Part shown: one piece after another, positions 1 through 11,925 of the stretch
Layout of the letters: every line of letters starts with the position of its first letter
Position numbering within the stretch: position 1 is the first letter of the stretch
Assembly: GCA_020226215.1 (NCBI GenBank)
Contig: CM035234.1
Coordinates: 10,444,713-10,508,712 of the forward strand
Length of the DNA stretch: 64,000 nucleotides
Direction of reading: 5' to 3'
DNA from: Sindora glabra
Lineage: Eukaryota; Streptophyta; Magnoliopsida; Fabales; Fabaceae
Translations under genes and position numbers: made by a program
The notes under the pieces: generated by a model
The model's database searches: none
What the model was told of the DNA's origin: nothing
Seen by the model: only the letters and a program-made list of their open reading frames with translations

Positions 1-1838
1 TTTATATATATTAACGAAGAAATGATATGTTACTTGTATTGATAATTTAAAAAAAATAATATCCACAAGTATAGTAATTAAGCAAAGCAATTTTTTCAAA
101 TAGAAGAAATTACTTGTTTCCAATTCTCCGTATTTAATATTAAATAAATATGATATTTTATATCATTTTAATATTTCATAAAAAAACATGTTTCATTGGA
201 AACAAAAGTCATTGTAGTATTAAAAAAAATTTCTGTAATAGTGAATGTCTCAGTAGGAAGATCACTCTCCAAGTTTCAAGTAAAAAAAGAATGAAAGAGA
301 ACATTTTTATTTTAATGAAAATATTATTTAAAAATTATTTTTTATAATTATATAAATAATAATTTATTTAACACACATATAATATCAAAAATTTAAACTC
401 ATAATATGAAAAGAATAAAACTTCTAAAATAATATTAAATATTATTATACATAGCAAATTTTGTTTCTATTATAACAATGAATATTTGAATAGACCATGT
501 ATCGGTTATAAAGTTGGAAAGGTTTGTCAGATTCTTTAACTTTTGTATACTATTATTTTTGTACAAGGTTGTCTACATTAAATTTGTATTATAAAGAAAA
601 AAAAATACCTCTTAAAAATGAGAAATTTTATGTTTTGGGAGTGAGTAGTGATCTTTTTGTTTTTATATAATTTGACGTATTATGTTATAAATTAATACTT
701 TTCTTTGTCGTAACTTTACTATAATTGAATATAAGATCAATTAAAATAATAAAAAAAACTTTATAAAAAATAACCTTTGCCTTTCCATATTTTCTAAATG
801 ACCTGTGTCGATATGTCCGCATCGAGTGTCTGTTGAATCAATGAATCTGGGGGCTTTCGTTCTCCTACTTGCTCATGTTATTTTTACGTTAAGAAGACAC
901 ATAAATTTTTTATATTAAAATTTAAAATTCTTTTTTATGAGCAATAAAATTCATAAATAATTCTGTGCATGTTTATCCCTCTGGATTCGGTTGAGACAAC
1001 ATAATGGCAGTTATATTTCAATCATAAAATTCACAATTTGATAATTAATTATTATTGTCGAGAGCCTTGAATTCAAGTGGTATTCGATATTTCTTGAAGG
1101 TTTTAAGAGTTCGATCTCTGATCTTTATGTATGTGCATCTAATGGTTTAATCAATCCTATGATTACAAAAAAAAAATTATTGTTTATCTCTTTTAATATT
1201 TTTAAATAATTTTTTAAACTTAAAAATACCTTAGAAAAGTTAAAAGGAAAAAGATAAATCAAAGAATGCAGATAACTTCATAATCCACATTTATAAGATC
1301 TAAGTATTTTTTATTTTTTAAATTTATGTTGTCTATCTTTTTCACAAAATATTTCAAATTTTAAAAAAATATAAAAACCAATTATATAAGTTTAATGAAA
1401 TAGAAGCTTGTGGTTAAAAGTGGGCTTGACCCCTTAAAAAATTTTAAAATATAAATACCTTATAATTATGTAATTTTTTTAAATATATCATTTGACCCTC
1501 AAAATTTTAAGTGAAGATTACCATTCATAATTGTCATAAGAATATAATCTATCATTCCATGGCTATTCTAATTTTTTTTAAACGATAGGAGTGATTAAAT
1601 TATTAGATGCATATAAATCAATAATTGAAATTTAAATATAACAAAAAACATAAAACTTTAAAAAAATATCAAATATCATTTAAGGTAAAGACTTTCGCCA
1701 TTATCCTAACTCTCTTTAATATTATGGGATTATAATTTAAAAGCAAGAGTAATTTTCAATTCATAACTAATTAATTAATTGGATGTTCTCTTACTTTTTA
1801 ATGTTAAGTAATGCTGAGTAATAAGGCTAGTTTTAACA

Positions 1839-1888
<50 letters not shown>

Positions 1889-2619
1889 TAATAATTCACG
1901 GGGACATACATATACATATAATTCACGGGGGGACAAGGACATGCGCTTAAACTCGGTAATCATGTGAGCTTTAAACACCCTTTTTTTCAAGACAATAACC
2001 TACCAAGCACTAAAAAGAAGTGAAAAATGTGATTTAAAAAAAAAGGGGGGGGGGGTACGACATAGAACATGGATCTTGATCAAGCTTTTAGGTTCCATGT
2101 AGCCATTATCTTGCGTTGTCCCTACGGATATCATCTTCCACATATTTGAAGCTTCCTTTGTCCTTGTCCCCTGGAGGTAGTGAAGGAGCCATTTTAAGTA
2201 ATGGCATGTGGGGTTCAAGGTCTTTATCCACGTAGGGGACCAAGCATGTTATCTGAGATTCATCCCATTAAGTACAGTCTATTTTATTTTTAGAGGAAGA
2301 AAAATTGTTGCATGGGAGAAATTGATATAAATTTAATAATTATGGTTGCGTTCGAAAACTTTTTTTTTAATTTTTATAATTAAATAAATTCAAGTTAAAA
2401 ATTAAATTTTATTTTTCAATTTATTTAGATTGAATATAAAATTAAGCAAAAATTCACTGAATCCATTTAGTGGTAATTATTTGATTAAACACATTCAACA
2501 ATTACTTCTTAAATTTAATTTGATTGATAAATATATTTAGCATTGTCTCTATTTTCTGTCGATATTCATTTCTTGGAATTTGTCGAGATTCATCTTAATT
2601 TCTTGGAGTAATTATTACT
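1..2619. other. AT-rich intergenic DNA, no gene seen
   Basis: Short chance ORFs only. It contains an (AT)n microsatellite at about 1847-1886 and an 11-base G run at 2045-2055. Confidence 0.6.
1847..1886. repeat. (AT)n microsatellite
   Basis: About 20 uninterrupted AT dinucleotides, preceded by ACATACAT variants. Confidence 0.95.
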
Positions 2620-2785
2620 AGGGGAAGACTACAATACCCCTGGGGGTTTCTAAACCTTGGGTATGTGGCACAATCTCATCCATTGGATGAGATTATTAAA
2701 GACTTAGGTAATCTCATCCAATGGATGAGATTGTGCCACACCACCCAGGATTTAGAAACTCATGGGGTACCTTAGAATTTCCCTT
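2620..2785. mobile_element. 166-bp hairpin MITE with 6-bp target-site duplication
   Basis: Almost the whole segment is one inverted repeat. The termini (AGGGGAAG and TTTCCCTT) are imperfect inverted repeats, the inner 31 bp arms (from GTGGCACAATCTCATCC) are perfect, and a 13-base loop separates them. ATTACT flanks both sides (2614-2619 and 2786-2791). There is no coding capacity. The superfamily is uncertain. A hairpin RNA from it would be a good Dicer substrate. Confidence 0.75.
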
Positions 2786-4855
2786 ATTACTGATATTAGG
2801 AGTCTTGCTGTAAAAAATTGGAGTTACTTTGCCTCATATCTCAAGGGAGGGAGACTAATATGCAGACTTCCTTGCTATGATGGAGAGGAGAAGCCAAGAT
2901 GAACAGTGAGAATGGAATAATCTACTTGCTATCTTGGGCCTCCTGTTGCATTGTGACCATGTAGCAGTCTTGTATGTTAGGGAGTAGTTTTGTTTTTAGT
3001 CCTCTTATGTACCCCCCCCCCCCAAAAAAAAAGTGATGCATAGATTTTCTTTTAAAATTATAATTGAGGCTCATTTTAAAATTATACAAATTTTTATTAT
3101 TTTTTGATACAATTTTTGAATTGTTAATTAGATTCAATGCTTAAAAATAAGAAATATTATAAATTTAATGATTAATAGATTTAATATTTAAAATTTGGTA
3201 CCTAATTTTGAAGCTACATGTTTTAATGTTATTAAATGAACACACCCTAATACCTTTTCTCACACAATCAAATCATTAGACTCCCACCCACAAGTAGTTG
3301 AAGCGAAATCCTAACCATAGGAGAAAAAAATATTATTTGAATCAAACACTTTCAACAAATATAATTTATGAAATTTATTCCATTATAGATTTACTTAAAT
3401 CTAGATTTAGATAGAGGTTATTATTAAAAAAAAAGAGAAAAATAAGAGTTTTTTTTTTATTAAAACATGCATTCAATATGTTCTACTAATAAGAGTGGAA
3501 AGTACGTTAGTTCCAGATAATTTCACTTAAAAGGTTCGAATCCGAATATAACATTTATTAAGAAGGGATAATACTCTAATTTGTAAAGTGATTATCCATC
3601 CCATTTAGTGGTTAAAAAAAGCATCTAATACTTTTTTATGACAATTGAATGCAAGATTTGCAAATTTAGGACTTATTTAAATACATTTTTATTTTTTATT
3701 TTTATTTTTTAAAAATTATTTTTTAAAAAAATTAATTTTAAAATAGAGTGTCCAGATAATTAAATAAGACAACACTTTCTTTAATTACAAGATTAGTATC
3801 TAAATCAAAAGAACAACTTAAAAAAATTAATAACTTATTTTTAAGTTATATATTTAAAATTATAATTTTTACAAATAATTTATTAAATAAAAATTTTTAT
3901 TTTTTAAAAACAATGAATTAACATGTCCTTAATTATTCCATTGGGTTTTATTTTCCTTTTAAATTAAAAAATCCTCCCAGAAGATAAGGCAAGATTTTTC
4001 AAGCGGTGATGTGAAGCCTTTCCTTTTTGGGTGGTGTTTGGATATCCCCACTAACCCAATGGTATGGCCAGTTGAAATCGTGGGGCCCACTCTATTTAGA
4101 TACCAAACAAGAACTTCCCATTTGGATTAGAACCAATGGACATGATAAGAAGCTTCAAGACCTGAAATTGTGGAGTCACATTTTGCATAAATGGATTTGG
4201 AAATTCTTGTGTGATACAGCCCAATTGTGAGTTCAATTTAATTGGACTACAAGACAAAATGGGAATTATCATCGGTCAATTGTGGAGTCAATTCACATGT
4301 GTTTCTTATTTTTCCCCCCATTTTTAAGGGATGATATTTTGATTGATTTTGATATTAAAATTGTAATGCTTGAGGCATGGGCGGTAGTTATCACAATAGC
4401 CACCATTTCCTCTTTCCTTATTTTTGACCAAAAATACAACTACGCAAGTCGAGAAAATGGATTTTTTATGATATATAAAATTTTAATTAAATATTTACAA
4501 ATGAATTAAAAATTATGGATAAAAATAACATACATAATAACATATAATAATATTATAATTTTTTAAGAATTATTTAAAAAATATATAATTTAAGAAATAA
4601 ATAATTTAAGTAAATTATGAGCTTTAATTTTAAATTTTATATAATTTAAAGTTTTTATTTTCAGGCGGAAGCCAAAAACTTACCGATCCATTTCCTTATA
4701 TTTATTTTTAGATATACCCTTAAAATTTGTATGGAAAGATTTAAAAAAATTGTATATTTCTGTAATAAATATGATTACAAAAAATAGATGGAGATGTCAA
4801 AATTCACATAAAACAATCACGAACCTAGTATAAAAAGAAAAAAAGAGTACATCAA
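2786..4855. other. AT-rich intergenic DNA, no gene seen
   Basis: A 12-base C run at 3012-3023 abuts an A run. The 67-codon and 75-codon frames near 4027-4509 show no recognisable domain and are probably chance. Confidence 0.6.
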
Positions 4856-5450
4856 TTATTTGGTTCTTGAAAGATATGAAGTGTCTAAATCTAGTTTTCA
4901 ATTTTTTTCTCAATTGAATCTTGAATATTTTAAGTGTGTCTCAACTTAGTTCTTAAAAGATTTTTATCTCAATTTAGTCTTGAATATTTCAAAGATATTT
5001 TAGGGATAATGTTGTTAGTCTTGATAGAATCCAAGTGAATTATTATATTCGATGTGATTATTCTATTTGATAAAATTAAATTAAACTTTATTTCATAAAT
5101 TGAAATTACTTAGCCCCATTGTTTAACCATTGAAGGCCATTAAGAAAGACAATGATCAATTGTGAAACTCGCTGTAACAACTTTTAAGGGCCGTTTCCAT
5201 CTTGTTCAACCTCAATGCAACCTAAGGTTGTTCAAAATAGTTAAACCATGTCAAATAGTAGCCAAGTGAGGGGGAAGTGCAATGTTTATTTGTGGATGTA
5301 GAAGAAAAGCAATTTTTTAAGACTAATTTGGGACACTTTTAAAATATTCGGACCATTTTAGGACACTCAATTAAATTAAAATTAAAAAGAATTGAGGACT
5401 AGATTGAAAAATCTCAAAATTTTCAAAAATCAAGCTCTTAATTTACTTAA
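4856..5450. mobile_element. Decayed inverted-repeat element (MITE/non-autonomous DNA transposon)
   Basis: The left end (about 4860-4965, with AATATTTTAAGTGTGTCTC) and the reverse complement of the right end (about 5320-5450, with AATATTTTAAAAGTGTCCC) align over about 100 bp with many mismatches. The ends carry the 'TAGTCCTCAAT'-type motif common in plant MITEs. No ORF is present. Confidence 0.5.
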
Positions 5451-5756
5451 AAATAAATTATTCTATATTTCATTCCATATCTTTTTTCCTTCATTATCTT
5501 ATTTGATCAAAATTATGGTCAAATAAAAAATCAGAAAAAATATTAAATTAGCTTAAAAGGGGACAATATAAAAAAGTAGTAGGTTATCAAGAGTTCGTGA
5601 CATAGATAATCCAGAACTAATATAGCGATTATAAATAAAAATTTGATCCAATAAAAATAAGGCATCTAGTCTAGAACGATGAAATGATTACATTTCTAAC
5701 AAACTAATGAATTTGGTGAAAAAATTTACTTTATGAAAAGGAAAAATGTTAAAAAT

Positions 5757-6072
5757 GATCACTTGACACAATTATTCTAGTTCTCTTTTAATGTGAACAA
5801 GTATATTACAATGGAAAAAATATAATATACTCCTAAACATTAATTGAGTGATAAAAAATGATAGATAAATTTTAAAATTTTATATTTTATCTTCTTAAAC
5901 TTTGACTGAATAACAAAAATGATGTATGGACTTTAAAATCTTATATTTTACTGCCTGAATTTTAAAAATTTTTCATTTTATTCTCTAAATTTTTAGGAAA
6001 TTGTTAATTTTAGATTAAGTCTAATAGTAACATCTGATGATCTTTCTTTTCCATTGTGTCAAGTCACTCCTT
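5757..6072. mobile_element. MITE-like element with short terminal inverted repeats
   Basis: Left end GATCACTTGACACAATTAT and right end ATTGTGTCAAGTCACTC are inverted copies about 300 bp apart. The interior is non-coding. I could not fix a target-site duplication. Confidence 0.45.
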
Positions 6073-6661
6073 AATTCAAAGAAATAATAAAAAAAAGTTC
6101 AAGTTTGATAACAAATTCTTCAAGAAAATTAAAGAAAAGCTAAGAAAGTAGGATGCAAAATCATTTCTAAAATCTATAGTAAGGTTTTCTCTAAGCACAT
6201 AATTTATTTAACTATACTAGTTTGCTCAAATTTTCAAGAATGTATAAAATAAATTAAACATTAAATCTAAAATCTATTACTTCCATTAAATCAAAATTTT
6301 CATTTATACATTACCAGTTCAAGCAATAATTTTCTAGAATGATTTAAAGAAACTTCTACAATGTTCCTAAAATGTATTGATCAAATAATTCAGTTTTCAA
6401 ATCTATAGATTAGAAAAAGTTCATTAGAATTATATAGATATGAATGTTGCAGACTTTTTAAAAAGAAACCCCCATTAAATATAAATGAATTGAACTTTAA
6501 TATTATATATTCTTCAAGTTCTAAGGATTATTATAGCACCTTCATGATTTTTGGATGATTACATTATATATTATCAAAGTAATCAGGTTAATAAAGGTCT
6601 AAATTCAAATTAAAGTTAGTGTTTTCACCTTTTCTATAAGTTTAGGAAGCAAAATGTAAGG

Positions 6662-6724
6662 TTTAGGGTTTAGGGTTTAGGGTTTAGGGTTTAGGGTTTA
6701 GGGTTTAGGGTTTAGGGTTTAGGG
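6662..6724 (+). repeat. Interstitial telomere-type repeat, (TTTAGGG)9
   Basis: Nine perfect head-to-tail copies of the plant telomere heptamer, with a partial unit after them. It is too short for a chromosome end and is embedded in scrambled filler sequence (6725-6980). Confidence 0.97.
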
Positions 6725-6985
6725 TTTATTTAATAAAAAATATATATTATTATTATATATTTAATAAAAAATATATAATAATTTAATTCTTTACCATGCC
6801 AACAAGGCTAATGTGATAGCAGATGCATTAAGTATATTGAACAAGTTCAAAGTATTATTATTAAACACCTTAAATATATATGCATTAATTCTTTACCCTA
6901 AACTTTAAAAACCTTAAATATATATTTAATAAAAAATATATATTATTAAACATATATTGAACAAGTTCAAAGTATTATATATAAA
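6725..6985. repeat. Patchwork of short locally copied segments (filler DNA)
   Basis: The segment TTTAATAAAAAATATATATT appears at about 6730 and again near 6923. TATTGAACAAGTTCAAAG appears at about 6835 and 6955. A 54-bp stretch (6781-6834) is an exact copy of the gypsy RNase H end at 8374-8427. Pieces are interleaved rather than in simple tandem. Confidence 0.8.
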
Positions 6986-8084
6986 AATAAATATATTTAA
7001 TAATTTATATATTATTAAATATATATAAATAAATAATTATATTAATAATATATTAATAAAAGTAATAATAATTTATATGTAATAATAAAAAATAAATAAT
7101 ATTATATTATATTATCTATATGTATATAATATATTTAAAATTAATATTAAAATTATTTATTTAAGTTTTTTAAATAATTCAAAATTTTTAACATAAAAGT
7201 ACTAATTCGAATGTTAATATAATTATTTATTTTGATAAATTTATATAATACATATTAATAATATTAAATATATAAATTTACTAATTTTAATATTAAAATT
7301 ATTTAATATTGCTTATATATATAATTTTAATATTATATATATTAAAGTATAATTTCAATATATCAAAATTATTATTTTAATATATATAAAAATTAAATAT
7401 ATAATAATAAATTAATTATTTATTACTTATTACTATTGTTAAGTTAATAGATTAATCCAATAACTTGATGAGCTAATACTTACTGATCTCAATCTTTTAC
7501 TAGGTCGGGTTAAGTAGTCCTAATCTCTTATGGAGTTAGGCCACTATTATTATTTTCGTACTAGTACTAGTACTAGTACCAGCTTTAGTCTCAAATCAAA
7601 TAAAATTATAACAGTCTTAAACCAAACAAAATTATATCAGCCTTAAGTTAATTTGTTAAATTCAACTCATTTTGACACCTTTAGTTACTTTATATATTAG
7701 GTTATTTTAGAAAATGTTTAGTTTTAATTTAAAATGAATGTGTTGAAGGTTATTTTGCATTAAAATATTTACTATTTTACCTCATGTTATTTATCATATT
7801 ATTTAAAGTAATTTAAAAGCCTTTTTATTGAGTTTAAATTAATGTGCTAGCTTTAGATCATTAATGTGGCATCTACTATTATATATCAAGAATTTATCAT
7901 TATGGCATAATTTTTCTATACTTTATCAAAAATTTTCATCTTCTATGGCATGTTTTTCATCATTCATCTCTCTCATTCTTCCTTTTTCAGAGTGTGGTAT
8001 GACTATCTCTTTATTTTTAATTTGTTTTATTAAATTTTAAGATAATCCATTAGTTAGATTTACATCAATCACTTTCTAGCACCG
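6986..8084. other. Very AT-rich intergenic DNA, no gene seen
   Basis: Long runs of A/T with small palindromes, plus a short ACTAGT triplet repeat near 7558-7578. Confidence 0.6.
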
Positions 8085-9893
8085 ACACATATTGTGTATT
8101 ATGATGCTCCTAAGATTAGTCTTTAATATGTTTTGATGCAAAATGGTAAAATGATTGCATATGCTTTCTAGTAATTAAAAGAACATGAGCAAAATTACCT
8201 AATGCACAATTTAAAAATGGTTATAATGATTTTTGCCTTGAAGATTTAGAGTCACTACTTGTATATAAAAAATTGCATGATTTATACGAATTACAATAGT
8301 TTAAAGTATATCTTTAAAAAAAAATTAAACTTGAGGCAAAAAAGATGGATATAGCTTGTTAAGAATTATAATTATTTAATTCTTTACCATGCCAACAAGG
8401 CTAATGTGATAGCAGATGCATTAAGTAAAAATTCTTGAAAATAATAACCAAGACACCTTTTACTGAAGAAAAAGTTTCATCAACTCAAGTGGTAGTTCGA
8501 TTTATTATTATAGAAAGAATGAAAGAAGCCTAAAAGATTGTTTCAAATTATACTACCTCAATAAATGAAGTGGCCAATAACTTGAAGATAAATTTAGCCA
8601 TGGATAAAAAAAAGTGTGATTTAACATTAAAGGCATATTTGGATTCCTTCACTTGAATGGAATGAGTTATTATGTTAAGCTTATAGTTCTTCTTGTACCA
8701 TGCACCTCGGAGCAAGCAAGATGTATCATAATTTACAAGAAACTTTTGGGTGTAAGGGAATGAAGAGACACCAATAGGTAAGATTAAAATATCAATGATC
8801 AACTAAAACACACCGATCACTTTTAATTCTAGAGTGGATATGGGAATGTGTAATGATGGATTTCCTAACAAGATTACGTAGGACTTAAAAAAGATATGAC
8901 TTTATATAGGTTAGTATAGATTAGCTAATTAAAAAGACACGTTTTTTACTAATTAAAATTATTTTCTTGGTAGCCTAATATGCTTAAGTATATCTTAACA
9001 AGAAAGTACCACTACATGGAGTATGAGTAACCATCATCTTAAATTAATGCACATAATTTATAATGCATTTATAACAATCTTTCTAATAAGCCTTAGGTAC
9101 TTAATTATGATTCAACACAACCTTTCACCTTTAAATAGATAGGCAATCAAAGTAAATAATCTAAATCTTGGAAGATATGCTTAAGGTTTACACCTTAGAA
9201 TTTAAAGGAAATTAGGAAAGGTACATTTCATTGATTGAATTTGCCTACAATAATAGTTACTAGTCTAGTATCAAATCAACCCCATATACAACATTGTACA
9301 ATTAGAGGTGTAAATCTCCAGTGGGTTCGTTCAAATTTAAAACAAACAAAGCACCTAAAACTAGATTTTATTACTGAAGCATTGGAGAAAGTTCAAATCA
9401 TTAAAGACTAGGTGAAAATGGTATAAGATTAGCAAAAATCCTATACAAATAAGAGAAAAAAAGTTGAAATTTCAAGAAAAAGGTATAGTTTTTCTTAAAG
9501 TTTCACTTATAAAAAGGATGATATGGTTTAGGAAGAAAAACAATTTAGCGCCCCATTTTATTGGACCTTTCCTAATTATCAAATGTGTTAAATGCATTTA
9601 ATATGATTAGAGAAAAAAATATTGCAATTAGATTCCAAATTATCATACAAGGAGTAGCCAGTTAAGGTTTTAGGCTATCAAGTCTAAAAATTAGGCTAAA
9701 AGGAGGTGCCATTTGTAAAGTTCTTTGAGAATGACATAGAGAAGAAAAAGTTATTGGGAACTTGGAAATACAACAAAAGTATCCCTACTTGTTTAGTGAG
9801 CATTAAAGTTTAGTGCCGATCTAATTTCATATATCTTGCTAGGTTAGCAAAATCTTAAGAATTTGAGGATGAATTCTTTTATAAAGGGAGTAT
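8085..9893 (+). pseudogene. Ty3/gypsy (chromovirus-like) pol remnant: RNase H, integrase and C-terminal tail
   Basis: Broken by many stops and frameshifts, but the order of domains is clear. RNase H begins with VYYDAPKISL and VLMQNGKMIAYAF, and ends in YHANKANVIADALSK (about 8374-8430, the family's YHPGKANVVADALSRK). The integrase zinc-finger region is near 8715-8770 (NLQETFGCKGMKR), and the catalytic-core start is near 8820-8885 (ILEWIWECVMMDFLT). The conserved LIEFAYNNSY lies near 9230. A chromodomain-like tail (LLGTWKYNKSIPTC) lies near 9745-9795. Gag, protease and reverse transcriptase are missing, so the element is 5'-truncated. It is followed by a polypurine-like tract (ATAAAGGGAG) and the 3' LTR. 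Confidence 0.85.
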
Positions 9894-11925
9894 TGTTACA
9901 CTTATTAGAATGAAAATATCTTATGTGGAAATAATTAATTAATTTTGTAATAGATTTATAAATTTTCATGTGAAATAAATTGTAAATGAATAAGTAAGGA
10001 TAATTTAGAGTTAAATGATTAAGGATGAATGTATGAGTGTGGATGAGGTTTTATAAACTTTTTTTCCTTTTTAACCCTATAATTTATACATTTATATTTC
10101 CCTAATTTAAACTTATTTCTATATTTCTCCTAATACACCTCATTTCCTCTCTCAATTTCAAGCCTAACTTAAAATTCTTCTCCTTGATTTCTTTTCTTTT
10201 TAAGTTATGCAAGGTAAGGATTTCTATTACCTAATGTTTGTAACATTTCCTTTTAATTTGAGATAACTGTAGTTTTGGTTCTAATGAAGTTTTAGTTCCC
10301 TAATCCCAAATTCTTGATTTTTGAATTTTTAAAGCTAAGCTAACCTCCAATCTTACCATCTATTCTCTAATTTACAATACATGAATAAACATTCTAACTA
10401 ATATTATGTGATTTGAATGATTTAGTTTGGTGTTAAGTTAGATTATCCTTGAAATTAGTTAAATTGATGCTAAATCTCATAAAATGATATTTCATATGAA
10501 TTTCTTCAAGAACTAAGTTCCCATAATATTTTTTTAATGTTTAATAGGGGTTAAATTGCATGAATTGTTGCAAAAAAAATGAGATTTAAGTAAGATCCCT
10601 TGTGTGTGAATAATGAAATTTTTTACAAGAATGCATAAATTCATATGTTGGTGGATTGGTAAATTGATTCAATAAATTTAGTTTGCAAAATCCTTGTCAT
10701 GAATCAATTTATCACTTGTAAAAGCAAAAATGAAGCAATTGAATCAATTTAACTAGGGTCAAAAGGTAACTTCCCTTGCATTAAACCTATTCATGAATCA
10801 ATTCAAGTTTTAAAGAAATATGCAAGAAGACTTGAATTGATTCCTAAATCAATTCAAGTTTCATAAAAATTCATTAAAAGCTTTAAATCAATTCTTTAAT
10901 TGATTCATAGGGTCTTTTTTTCATATTTTGCTATGGCATTAATCATAATTAGTTATTTAAGATATAATTAAGTGATAGATGAATTAAAAGGATAGTGAGG
11001 AAGTTAAAACTCCTTAATAAATGCATAATTTATTGTTATGGCATGATTTAATAGAAATCTAGTAGATATTATTATGATTTGTATTGATAAATGTGACAAG
11101 GCAAATTATTGAACATGTACCTTGTATACTAGATTTGGTAATTACTGGCAAGGGATAATGATAACTTAAAGGGATAAGATAGGCTTGTGAAGGATAAGAT
11201 CAGATGAAAGTTACAAGGAGATTTTATATATATTTTATTTTATGTTCTTGAAATAATATTGAAATGTTGTCATTGAATTAAGAAAATTATGGAAATGTTA
11301 TTACCATGCTTATATTGATGTTATGGTTTTACTAATGATTTGGTTTGTTAGATATGTAAGATGCAAGTTTGGATAAAAGGAAGGTAATTTGGTTAGTAAA
11401 ATCGTACTTATTATGATTTTTTTCTTTTGTTAGAATGTTTATTAATTGAACCTTAAACTTAGAACTTTGTGTTTTTATTTACAAATTCTTAAACAAATGT
11501 GCCTTTGCTGCCATCACAATAAGGATAGACTTTTTGGGATTCCTTTTGGCCTGGACATGAGCAACATAAAGGTATTTTGGCTTATAAATAGATATATATC
11601 TCCTTCACCTTTCCTTTAAAGACCTTAGTGTATAACGATTAATGGTTTGCATAGATACTATAAGTGTTAAAGATTCTCTTATCCGATGATGTTAGTTAAA
11701 CTAGCTTAATTTTCAAAATATTAACAATTATAAATAGGTCTAACTCCTTTTTTCTGTAAGAAATCAACTTTGAAAATTATTGATATTTCATAAATATAAT
11801 TTTTTATCACTTATTATCCAAGTCATTTTGTTTTAAATATTGAATTAGTACTTTTATGAGGATATGTTGGTAGAAATCGGTAGGTCGGATTCTACGCCAA
11901 TCACAGCCTCAAAAGAGTCATGACA
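9894..11925 (+). mobile_element. Probable 3' LTR of the gypsy remnant
   Basis: It begins TGTTACACTT directly after the polypurine tract and probably ends GAGTCATGACA at 11925, giving TG...CA ends and about 2.03 kb. The interior has a TATA-like TTTATAAAC near 10050 followed by a pyrimidine-rich leader, as in plant LTRs. The 3' boundary is inferred only from the ACA end, since no 5' LTR remains for comparison. Confidence 0.55.

Noticed and set aside
1775..1990. Frame with an (IY)n run
   Set aside because: Translation of the (AT)n microsatellite.
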